Positions 31,352-40,015 of a stretch of DNA of 44,392 nt are shown in pieces. The stretch lies in assembly GCA_026992315.1 (NCBI GenBank), contig JALXAG010000200.1, positions 1 through 44,392 of the forward strand, given 5' to 3'. The first letter of the stretch is position 1, and the number at the start of each line of letters is the position of its first letter. The position numbers and the translations under genes are program-made. Source of the stretch: Sneathiellales bacterium. Lineage in GTDB: Bacteria; Pseudomonadota; Alphaproteobacteria; Minwuiales; Minwuiaceae. The notes beneath the pieces are model-generated. The model had not been told where the DNA came from. It ran no database searches and was given only the letters and a program-made list of their open reading frames with translations.

Positions 31352-34056
31352 TGAATTCGCTGCCGCTCGCCTTTCTGTTTCCCTGGGCGCTGGCGGCCCT
31401 GCCGCTGCTGGCGGTATTATGGTGGATCATTCGCCGCCATCCCCCGCGCCCGGCCCGGCATGTGTTCCCGGCCCTGCGCATTCTGCGCGACCTGCAGCCC
31501 CGCCGCCGTCACAGCCAGAGCACGCCGCCATGGCTGCTGGCGCTGCGTCTGCTGATCGGGGTTCTCGCCATTCTGGCCGCGGCCCGCCCCGTCTACCGGC
31601 CCGCCCCGGATGCAACGACGGCCCCGGCGCTGATCGTCGTCGTCAATGACTGGACCAGCGCCGCCAACTGGCAGAACTGGGTGCAAAACCTGCACAGCCT
31701 CACCGCCAGGATCCTGCGACGCGATCAGGTGCTGAACGTCCTTGCCCTCGATGACAGGGCGCCATTCGTCCGCCTCTCTCCCGTTGCCGATATGGCCGCC
31801 GCGCAAGCCCTTATCGGCAAGCTGCGTCCCCTTCCCTGGCCTGCTGATTACGGCGCCTTGGCCCAAGCCGTCGCCCGCTGGCAGAACGCGACAGGGGGGC
31901 CTGGGCAGATTCTGTGGCTCAGCAGCGGCCTTGGCGATGAAACCGCGGATATGGAGGGTTTCTATGCCCGCCTGAGCCGGGCAGCCGCGGCCCGCATGAT
32001 CGTTCCGGCAGGCGATACGCCGCTGCTGCTTTCCGCCGCCATCGATGGCGGAGGCCCGCGAATACGGCTGCAACGGCCCCTTCCGGCAGGTCAGGTGGAA
32101 ACCCACACCATTGTCGCCACAAACAGCGACGGCATTCCCCTGGCCAGCACCCGGCTGCAGATCGCCGCCGGCGCCAGGGAAGGCACGGCAAGGATTGATG
32201 TGGCGCGGCCTCTGGCGGCGCGCATCGCCCGGCTGTCGCTTGCCGGGCGGGAGGACGCCGCGACCACGGTGCTGATCGGCGACGGATGGCGCTATCCGGT
32301 CATCGGCCTGGCCGAGACTGCCGGCAATGGCACGGAGGCACCGCTTCTCGATCCCCGCTACTATCTGAAACGCGCCCTAAAGGGCATCGGCGCCCTGGCG
32401 GAGGGCGATCCCGCAACGCTTGTCGCACAGGGGGCCTCGGTCATCATATTGCCGGATGCCAGCCCGTTGAGCCCCGAGCGGCAGGGAACGCTGAAAAAAT
32501 GGGTCGAAGGGGGCGGGCTGCTGATCCGCTTTCCCGGCGCCCGCCCCTTCGGAAACGACGATCCGCTGCTGACCGTTCCCTTGCGCAGCGGCGAACGCCG
32601 TCTTGACGGCGCCCTGAACTGGACACGGCCGCAGGGCCTGGCCCCTTTCCCGCCCCGCTCGCCCTTTTACGGGCTGACGATACCGCCCGATATCCGCATC
32701 CGCCGCCAGATATTGGCCCGGCCCTCCATGACACTGGAGGAGGCGAGCTGGGCAACGCTGAGCGACGGCACACCGCTGGTCACGGCCCGGCGCATGGGAA
32801 AGGGCACCGTCGTTCTGTTCCACATCACCGCCGACAGCGAATGGTCGAACCTGCCGCAATCGGGCCTGTTCGTCGCCATGCTGGAAAGCCTGAGCAATCT
32901 TGGCGCCCCCCTGATGCGGCAGAACGGGGACACCCTTCCCCCGCTGCCCGCCCGGCGGCTGCTCGACGGTTTCGGACGCCTGTTCCCCGCCCCGGTGCCG
33001 CCGCCGCTGTTGCCCGGCGCGGCAGATCGGCGCCGTATCGGCCCTACCACGCCGCCCGGCCTGTATGGGAACGAAAAACAACGCATTGCCTTCAACCTTG
33101 CCGCTAACCTGCCCCCGCAGGCCGCCATCGTTCCGCCGACCGGCATCGCAATCAGCAAACCCGATACCGGAATTGGAAGCGAAACCGACCTGACCCCCTG
33201 GCTGGTGGCGCTGGCCCTTTTATTCGCCTGCCTCGATGCCCTGCTTCTGGCCGTATTCTACCCCCGGCGCAGCGCCGCCATGGCGATGCTGCTGCCGGTG
33301 CTGTTGCTGCCGGCCGGCGGCCCGCCGCTGCACGCCCAGGAAAACACGGCCATTCCCCCGGCGGCGATGGAAACCCGCTTTGCCTATATCCTCACCGGCG
33401 ACGAGGCGCGCGACCGCATGAGCGCGGCGGGGCTGCAGGGCCTGTCGCGCATCGCCGCCCGGCGCAGCTCCATCGAACCGGGGCCGCCCGATGCGGTCGA
33501 TCCGGCGCGGGACGAACTGATTTTCTACCCCTTTCTTTACTGGCCCTTCGGGGCGGATCAGGCGGACATCAGCGAACGGGCGGCGGAAAACCTGCGCAGC
33601 TATATGCGTCTCGGCGGCACCCTTGTGATCGACACCGCCGATGCCGCCGGCCCCCTTTCGCTGCGGCGGCAGGATACGGATCGCGCCCTGCGCCGCCTGT
33701 TGCGCCGGCTGCGCGCCCCCGCCCTGCGCCCGCTGCCCGCCGATCATGTGCTGCTGCGCAGTTTCTATCTGCTGCAGAGCTTTCCCGGCCGCTGGAATTC
33801 GTCCTCGCTGTGGATCGGCGACGAGCGCGCAGGCAGAAGCGACGGTGTCGCCACCCTCATCGTCGGTAACAACGACTGGGCCGCAGCCTGGGCCATGGAT
33901 GAGGACGGCCTGCCGCTGGCCGCCACGGGCGGCAATGCGCGACAGCGGGAACTGGCCTTCCGGTTCGGCATCAATCTCGCCTCCTACACCCTGACCGGCA
34001 ATTACAAGGCCGATCAGGTGCATATCCCGGCAATTCTGAAACGGTTGAGCCAATGA
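31348..34056 (+). CDS. BatA N-terminal/DUF4159 domain-containing membrane protein
   Basis: 902 aa; N-terminal MNSLPLAFLFPWALAALPLLAVLWWIIRRHPPRPARHVFPALRIL; C-terminal DUF4159-like FYPFLYWPFGADQADISERAAENLRSYMRLGGTLVIDT. Confidence 0.88.
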   Translation: MMNSLPLAFLFPWALAALPLLAVLWWIIRRHPPRPARHVFPALRILRDLQPRRRHSQSTPPWLLALRLLIGVLAILAAARPVYRPAPDATTAPALIVVVNDWTSAANWQNWVQNLHSLTARILRRDQVLNVLALDDRAPFVRLSPVADMAAAQALIGKLRPLPWPADYGALAQAVARWQNATGGPGQILWLSSGLGDETADMEGFYARLSRAAAARMIVPAGDTPLLLSAAIDGGGPRIRLQRPLPAGQVETHTIVATNSDGIPLASTRLQIAAGAREGTARIDVARPLAARIARLSLAGREDAATTVLIGDGWRYPVIGLAETAGNGTEAPLLDPRYYLKRALKGIGALAEGDPATLVAQGASVIILPDASPLSPERQGTLKKWVEGGGLLIRFPGARPFGNDDPLLTVPLRSGERRLDGALNWTRPQGLAPFPPRSPFYGLTIPPDIRIRRQILARPSMTLEEASWATLSDGTPLVTARRMGKGTVVLFHITADSEWSNLPQSGLFVAMLESLSNLGAPLMRQNGDTLPPLPARRLLDGFGRLFPAPVPPPLLPGAADRRRIGPTTPPGLYGNEKQRIAFNLAANLPPQAAIVPPTGIAISKPDTGIGSETDLTPWLVALALLFACLDALLLAVFYPRRSAAMAMLLPVLLLPAGGPPLHAQENTAIPPAAMETRFAYILTGDEARDRMSAAGLQGLSRIAARRSSIEPGPPDAVDPARDELIFYPFLYWPFGADQADISERAAENLRSYMRLGGTLVIDTADAAGPLSLRRQDTDRALRRLLRRLRAPALRPLPADHVLLRSFYLLQSFPGRWNSSSLWIGDERAGRSDGVATLIVGNNDWAAAWAMDEDGLPLAATGGNARQRELAFRFGINLASYTLTGNYKADQVHIPAILKRLSQ

Positions 34057-36161
34057 CCGCGCTGCTGGCCCGCATCGGCTTTTCACCGCTGCTGCCCCTG
34101 TGGCTGCTGCTGCTTCTGGCCGTCATCGTCATCCTTGTTCTCGTCATTCTTACCTGGCGGGGGCACACCCCCCTGTGGCGGGGCCTGGCGATGGCGCTGG
34201 CGCTGCTGGTGCTGGCCAATCCGGTTTTCATCGAGGAACGGCGACAGGATCTTCCCGATATTCTGCTGGTGCTGATCGACGATTCCCCCAGCATGGCCAT
34301 TGGCAAGCGCCGCCAGCAACGCGATGCCGCCCTGCAGAACCTGCGCCGGCAAAGCGCGGAGGAAAACGGGCTGCGCCTGGCCGAATACCGGGTCAGGGGA
34401 AGCCTGCGCGACGGCACGGCCATGGCCGCCACGTTACGCGAGGCCCTGAGCGCGATCCCCGCCGAACGGCTGGGCGGGGTCGTTGTCATCAGCGACGGGC
34501 AGGTCAGCGACGGGGTGGCGATGGCGCGGCTGGCCCTGAAGGTGCCGGTGCATGTTCTGCTTGTGGGGGACCGGAGCGCCCGCGATCCGCGCATCGCCAT
34601 CACCAGGGCACCGCGTTTCGCCATTCTCGGCGAGGAACAGAAAATTGGCCTGCGTATCGAGGATGAAGGTCATGACCGTGCCGTGACGCTCACCCTTTCC
34701 CTGAACGGGGAAAAGCGGCGGATCGCCCTGCCGACAAACCGTGATATCAGCCTGCCCTTCAGGCTGAAGCGGGCAGGCGGCAACATCATATCCCTGTCCA
34801 TTCCCGCCACGGAGGGAGAGCTTTCAACCGCCAATAACCGTGCCCTTGTCACGGTCAACGGTGTGCGCGACCGGCTGAAGGTCTTGCTGGTATCCGGCCT
34901 GCCCTATGCGGGGGAACGGGTGTGGCGAAACCTTCTGAAGGCCGATCCGACCGTCGATCTGATCCATTTTACCATTTTGCGCCCGCCGCAGAAACAGGAT
35001 ACGACCCCGATCCGCGAACTGGCGCTGATCGCCTTTCCCATCCGCGAACTGTTCGAACTGAAGCTGGACAAATTCGATCTGGTGATCTTCGACCGCTATT
35101 CCCGCCGCGGCGTGTTGCCGCAATTCTATCTGGCCAATATCGTCCGCTATGTCATGGACGGCGGAGCGCTGCTGGATGTCGCCGGGCCGCGTTTCGCCAG
35201 CGCGCTCAGCCTCTATAACAGCCCGCTGGCCGAACTGCTGCCCGCCCGGCCGACCGGCATGATCCTCAACCGGCCCTTCCGCCCCGAACCGACGCGGACA
35301 GGCCGCCGCCACCCTGTCACAGCCGGCCTGCCCGAACCCTGGGGCCGCTGGTACCGTCAGGCGGAAGCGGAAATCGCCCCCGCCATGGCCGGGGAAACGC
35401 AAACCCTGCTCAGCGGTAACGGCGGCAGGCCGCTGCTGGTGCTGCGCCGGGCCGGAAAGGGGCGGGTCGCGCAGTTGCTCAGCGATCAGATATGGCTGTG
35501 GGCCAGGAGCCATGACGGAGGCGGGCCGCATGCCCTGCTGCTGCGCCGCCTGATTCACTGGCTGATGCAGGAACCGGCGCTGGAAGAAGAAGACCTGAAG
35601 CTTGCCATCGCCAATAATCGTCTGACCGTAACCCGCCCCAGCCTGCAACCGCGGGATACTGCCGCCGTCATCGAAACGCCTTCGGGCAAACGCATGAACA
35701 TCACCCTGAAGACCGACGGCAAGGCACCGGCCGCGGCGACACTGCCCGTCGACGAGCCGGGCGTTTATCGTGTCAGCGCCGATGGCCTTACCCGCCTGAT
35801 CGCCCATGACGCCGGTACTTCGGGCGAAATGCGTAACCTGAAGCCCACGGCGGCGCATCTGAAGGCGCTTGCCGCCAGAACCGGCGGCGCCATTCTCTGG
35901 CCGGATGACGGCCAGCCCCGCCTCAGAGGAATGCGCAGCCCCCGATGGCAGGGGGCAGGCTGGATCGGCTACAGACGCAACGAGCAGAGCAGGATCAGCG
36001 GTCTGCGCCGTTTCGCCCCCGCAGCACCGGCAATGATGCTGCCGGTCCTGCTGCTGCTGATCCTGTCCTGGTGGCGGGAAGCCCGCGATGCGGGACCAGT
36101 GCGGGGACCTGTGCGTCAGGGATCGGCGGGGCGCAGATCGCCGCGCAACCGCCCGAGGTAA
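34053..36161 (+). CDS. large membrane protein with VWA-like/glutamine-amidotransferase-like region
   Basis: 702 aa; two N-terminal TM helices, LVLIDDSPSM, VLLVSGLPYAGERVWRNLLKADP, C-terminal TM; coupled to the preceding gene. Confidence 0.8.
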   Translation: MTALLARIGFSPLLPLWLLLLLAVIVILVLVILTWRGHTPLWRGLAMALALLVLANPVFIEERRQDLPDILLVLIDDSPSMAIGKRRQQRDAALQNLRRQSAEENGLRLAEYRVRGSLRDGTAMAATLREALSAIPAERLGGVVVISDGQVSDGVAMARLALKVPVHVLLVGDRSARDPRIAITRAPRFAILGEEQKIGLRIEDEGHDRAVTLTLSLNGEKRRIALPTNRDISLPFRLKRAGGNIISLSIPATEGELSTANNRALVTVNGVRDRLKVLLVSGLPYAGERVWRNLLKADPTVDLIHFTILRPPQKQDTTPIRELALIAFPIRELFELKLDKFDLVIFDRYSRRGVLPQFYLANIVRYVMDGGALLDVAGPRFASALSLYNSPLAELLPARPTGMILNRPFRPEPTRTGRRHPVTAGLPEPWGRWYRQAEAEIAPAMAGETQTLLSGNGGRPLLVLRRAGKGRVAQLLSDQIWLWARSHDGGGPHALLLRRLIHWLMQEPALEEEDLKLAIANNRLTVTRPSLQPRDTAAVIETPSGKRMNITLKTDGKAPAAATLPVDEPGVYRVSADGLTRLIAHDAGTSGEMRNLKPTAAHLKALAARTGGAILWPDDGQPRLRGMRSPRWQGAGWIGYRRNEQSRISGLRRFAPAAPAMMLPVLLLLILSWWREARDAGPVRGPVRQGSAGRRSPRNRPR

Positions 36162-36610
36162 CCGGGGCGGATTTCCCGCAATTGCAGCCGCGCCGGATCC
36201 TCCCCGGGCATGAAAATGTCGTGCGGCGCTGCCGGTTCGAAGCCAAAGCGGCCATAATAGGCGGGGTCGCCGACCAGCAAAACCAGCCCATAGCCCCGCG
36301 CCCGCGCCCGCTTCAACCCCTCGGCAATCAGGGCACGGCCGATCCCCTCTCCCTGATGATCGGGATCGACGGCCAGAGGGCCGAGCAACAGCACCTCCTC
36401 GCCATCCAGCAGGGCCGGCCAGAAGCGGATATTGCCGAGAAGGGTTCCCTGCTCGCGGGCGCGGGCGGATACCGACAACCCGTCCACGGGGCCGCGATCG
36501 CGGCGATAGGCATAGGAACGCTTGCCGTGGCGGTCGCAGCCAAAGCATTTATCGAGAAGCCGTTCGATGGCCGCGCCATCCGCGGGCCGTTCGTCACTCA
36601 GAATGAACAT
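36116..36610 (-). CDS. GNAT family N-acetyltransferase
   Basis: 164 aa; LLGPLAVDPDHQGEGIGRALIAEGLKRARARGYGLVLLVGDPAYYGRFGFEPA. Confidence 0.92.
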   Translation of the reverse strand: MFILSDERPADGAAIERLLDKCFGCDRHGKRSYAYRRDRGPVDGLSVSARAREQGTLLGNIRFWPALLDGEEVLLLGPLAVDPDHQGEGIGRALIAEGLKRARARGYGLVLLVGDPAYYGRFGFEPAAPHDIFMPGEDPARLQLREIRPGYLGRLRGDLRPADP

Positions 36611-37009
36611 GAAAACACCGATAAGCAGAAAATGGCCGAAAGCAGGGGATGCGGCCCGGCCACCCTTATCGGCTTATCGCAGCGGCAGGGGGGCGGACGG
36701 CATCGGGGGCGCGCCGGTCAGGGACGCGCGCAACCTTCGTCGCGCCTCGCCCATGCGCGCCGCCGCCACGGTGCCGTGTCCGTATTCCGCCTCTACCGAC
36801 CAAATGCAGAGCATGTCCCATCCGCGTCATCCGGGCGGGACGCGTCGTCCCGCCGCTCTTTTCTTCCGTTTGCCTAACCCTTCGTTCCGCCGATGTCAAT
36901 TTTCCCTTTGATCTTTTCGTCCCGAGGCACCATTTTCCCAGGCGGAGGCGCGGACCGGAGAGCGGCGCCCATGTGCAAGCCCGGCCCCAGGCATTAGCGG
37001 AAGACAGAT

Positions 37010-37627
37010 ATGTATTATACGACCGACAAGCATCACGGCCTGAAACACAACCCCTTCAATGCGCTGATCGTTCCCCGGCCGATCGGCTGGATTTCGACGA
37101 TCGCGGCCAATGGCGATGTCAATCTGGCGCCCTTTTCCTTCTTCAATGCCGTGGCCTACACGCCGCCCATGGTCATGTTCGCCTGCAACGGGCCGCATGC
37201 CGAGGGGGGGATCAAGGACAGCCTGCACAACATTCGCGAAACCGGGGAATTCGTCGTCAATATCGTCAGCTACGATCAGCGCCACGCCATGAATGCCACA
37301 TCGGCGCCGGCCGCGCGCAATGTGGATGAATTCGGCCTTGCCGGGCTCGAAGCCCTGCCTTCGAACACGGTCAGCCCGCCCAGGGTCGCGGGCAGCCCGG
37401 CGCATCTGGAATGCGTGCTGGAACAGATCGTCTCCCTGCCCTGCACGGCGGAGGATTCGAGCAACAACATGGTCATCGGCCGGGTCACGGCCATCCATAT
37501 CGACGATGCCGTCATCCGCGACGGGCGCGTCGATATTTCATTGATGCGCCCGCTCAGCCGTCTTGGCTATATGGATTATGCGGTGGTGGATGACAGCTTC
37601 GAACTGCAGCGGCCGGAGGGGGGATAA
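37010..37627 (+). CDS. flavin reductase-like / FMN-binding split-barrel protein
   Basis: 205 aa; HNPFNALIVPRPIGWISTIAANGDVNLAPFSFFNAVAYTPPMVMFAC, GEFVVNIVS. Confidence 0.9.
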   Translation: MYYTTDKHHGLKHNPFNALIVPRPIGWISTIAANGDVNLAPFSFFNAVAYTPPMVMFACNGPHAEGGIKDSLHNIRETGEFVVNIVSYDQRHAMNATSAPAARNVDEFGLAGLEALPSNTVSPPRVAGSPAHLECVLEQIVSLPCTAEDSSNNMVIGRVTAIHIDDAVIRDGRVDISLMRPLSRLGYMDYAVVDDSFELQRPEGG

Positions 37628-37653
37628 TCCCCCCGCAGCCCCTCGCTCCACCC

Positions 37654-38871
37654 TCAGCCGCCCTCGGCCGCCTGTCCGGCAAAGCGATTCATCCTGACCC
37701 AGCCGATGACGGTGACGGCGATCATCAGCAGGGTGATGAACTGCAGCAGCGCGCCAAGGCCGAAAACGACGATGATCGATGCGCCGGTGACGATAAAGAC
37801 CGTGTTGATGATCCCGAAAAAAATCTCCATCCGCGACAAGACATAAACGCGGTCGGCCGGGCTCATGGCGCCGAGGCCCAGATTCTCCAGGGAAATCGGC
37901 CGCACGCTGCCGGAACCGAAACCGAACAGTGCCGTCGCCACGGTCAGCGGATAGAGAAGCTCGTTGAAAAACCCCGGATTGGCGATGGTGAACCAGAACA
38001 GCAGAAACGACAGGATCATCGCCCCGGTCATCAGCGCATAGGTGGCATTGAGCCCGAAAAGGCTGACCAGCCTTCCGTAACGCAGCGCCGAGATGAAGGC
38101 AAACAGCGAATACAGGCTCAGCAGAATGCCGAAGAGATACGGATCCATCATCAGCTGGATGAAATAAAACGGCAGAAAGCACAGGAACGGCGCCAGGGAC
38201 AGGGAACGGACAATCGCATAATAGCTTGTCCAGAAAAGGGTTTTTCCGTCATTGACCGCGGCGCTGACGGCTGCTTTCTCCCTCCCATCGCCCGTGGCAT
38301 CAGCCGTCGCGGTGCTTTCCGTCCCCCCGATGAAGAGCAAAAGAATCAGGGTGGTGGCGATCCCGGCGAGGACAGAGGCATAAAAGGGCAAATGCTCGTC
38401 ATGGGCATACAGAACGACACCGGCGAAACCGGAAAGGAAGGTGCTGACGAACATCAGCCCCTGCGAATTGGACAGGATGGTGGCCAGCCGGCCCGATTCC
38501 GTGACCGACTTGTCCCCGGTCATGATCTCCGTATCCCGGGAAATGCAGAAACCGAAGCCCAGCCCGCCAAGCGCCTGCCCCAGGGCCACGGTTGCGAAAC
38601 TGACCCCGGCCTGTTCCGTACCGGCGATAATGAGATAAACCCCCAGCAGCTTGCACGTCTCGCCAAAAACCAAGGCGGGCTTGCAGGGAAGGCGATGCCG
38701 TAATGCACTCGAAGCCGTGGCGGAAAAAGAGATGACCAGACCGTAAATAGAGATCAGTACGGAAGAATAAAAAAGCCCGAACCCCACCTGATAAAGAAAA
38801 ATAAAAAGAATGATAACATGAAAATACATGCGGGAAAAAATACGGTAAATATAGAAAATGTAGACATTCAT
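37654..38871 (-). CDS. MFS-type transporter
   Basis: About 12 hydrophobic segments; GLGFGFCISRDTEIMTGD; AT-rich 5' coding region. ATG at 38871 preferred (track uses TTG at 38883). Confidence 0.8.
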   Translation of the reverse strand: MNVYIFYIYRIFSRMYFHVIILFIFLYQVGFGLFYSSVLISIYGLVISFSATASSALRHRLPCKPALVFGETCKLLGVYLIIAGTEQAGVSFATVALGQALGGLGFGFCISRDTEIMTGDKSVTESGRLATILSNSQGLMFVSTFLSGFAGVVLYAHDEHLPFYASVLAGIATTLILLLFIGGTESTATADATGDGREKAAVSAAVNDGKTLFWTSYYAIVRSLSLAPFLCFLPFYFIQLMMDPYLFGILLSLYSLFAFISALRYGRLVSLFGLNATYALMTGAMILSFLLFWFTIANPGFFNELLYPLTVATALFGFGSGSVRPISLENLGLGAMSPADRVYVLSRMEIFFGIINTVFIVTGASIIVVFGLGALLQFITLLMIAVTVIGWVRMNRFAGQAAEGG

Positions 38872-39324
38872 AATACGAAACAACCGCCTTTATCCAAAGC
38901 CGTTCCCAGGATTCAGATCCTAGACGCCCCCTCCCGCACCTTACCACCGGCTGCCATAGCCATGGCATCGCCCCGCCAAACGGCCAGACAAGCTTCAGAC
39001 ACCATTTTTACGGCGCTTTCTATACCTTTGTATATATTTTTTGGCCAGGTGAGGCAACAGCCTGTCAAGCCTGCAAAAACATATCCGGAAAACAACAAAA
39101 CGATAAACATGCACATACACAAATATTAATCATACATATGTCATCATTAATTTTAATACATAAAAATATAAATACGTGTATTTGCAAATATATACAATAG
39201 TATTTAAACCTTCATTAACATGTCAAGCTCTGCGATATATGACTTCGTAGCATAAAAACAAATATTTACTGCCTGAAATCATCAAAAACACAGGCAAAAG
39301 GCGATTGAGACAGGGAGCATCATT
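38800..39324. promoter_or_regulatory. AT-rich divergent control region with palindromes
   Basis: 39121-39180 contains 9 G/C of 60 (hand count). Palindromes: ACATATGT 39134-39141; AAATAC-GT-GTATTT 39170-39183; TATTTGCAAATA 39179-39190. Confidence 0.7.
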
Positions 39325-39990
39325 ATGGATGCAGCAAACCACCATTCCTTGAACACGGATTCCGGCCATGCTGCCGGCCATCACTCCGCTACCGCCTGGT
39401 CCGACACCGGAGCGCCGGATTTCATTCATCCGCCACTGACGAGCTATAGCGAAACCAGGGGCGAGGCTGCCTATCGCAGCGTTTCCACCCTTGGTCCCGA
39501 ACGCACCAACAGCCACGATGCCGCACTGAGCTTTCTGCTCTCGCGCGGCGGCAGCGGCCAGCCGCTTCTTTGCCGCACGGCCGAGGATTCGATCGAAGCC
39601 CTGCTCGATGGCAAGGTCGATGGCTGCGTCGTCTGCAACCTCTATCCCGATATTCACAAGCTCTATCTGCCGAACCTTCACCGCATCTATGCCGCCGATG
39701 TCTTTCTGTATACGGCGGAAATGGGCCTTTTCGCCCGCGATGAAGCACAGACCATCCGCACCGTCGCCGCCCCGCCGACATCGACCGCCTTCATTCAGGA
39801 CGATCTTGCAAGCGACAATTTCGAATGGATCTGGGCGCCCAGCAATACCGAAGCCGCACGCATGTGCCGGCGCGGGGAAGTTGACGGCGCCGTCGGCACC
39901 GATGCCTCCGCGGAAGAAGAAGAACTTATAAAAATCAGGGACTTCGGCGCATTTTCAGTCCCTTACACCGTTTTCCGCCTGAAACGATAA
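39325..39990 (+). CDS. prephenate-dehydratase-fold protein, BacA/prephenate-decarboxylase-like
   Basis: 221 aa; VSTLGPERTNSHDAALSFL resembles the PDT N-terminal motif; SNTEAARMCRRGEVDGAVGTDASAEEEELIKIRDFGAFSVPYTVFRLK; no ACT domain; SD AGGGAG upstream. Confidence 0.65.
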   Translation: MDAANHHSLNTDSGHAAGHHSATAWSDTGAPDFIHPPLTSYSETRGEAAYRSVSTLGPERTNSHDAALSFLLSRGGSGQPLLCRTAEDSIEALLDGKVDGCVVCNLYPDIHKLYLPNLHRIYAADVFLYTAEMGLFARDEAQTIRTVAAPPTSTAFIQDDLASDNFEWIWAPSNTEAARMCRRGEVDGAVGTDASAEEEELIKIRDFGAFSVPYTVFRLKR

Positions 39991-40015
39991 CCACAAAATA
40001 TCAGGAGCGCCGATC

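Noticed and set aside
34824-36548. 574-aa minus-strand ORF
   Set aside because: Shadow frame antisense to the 702-aa MoxR-operon gene and overlapping the real GNAT gene.
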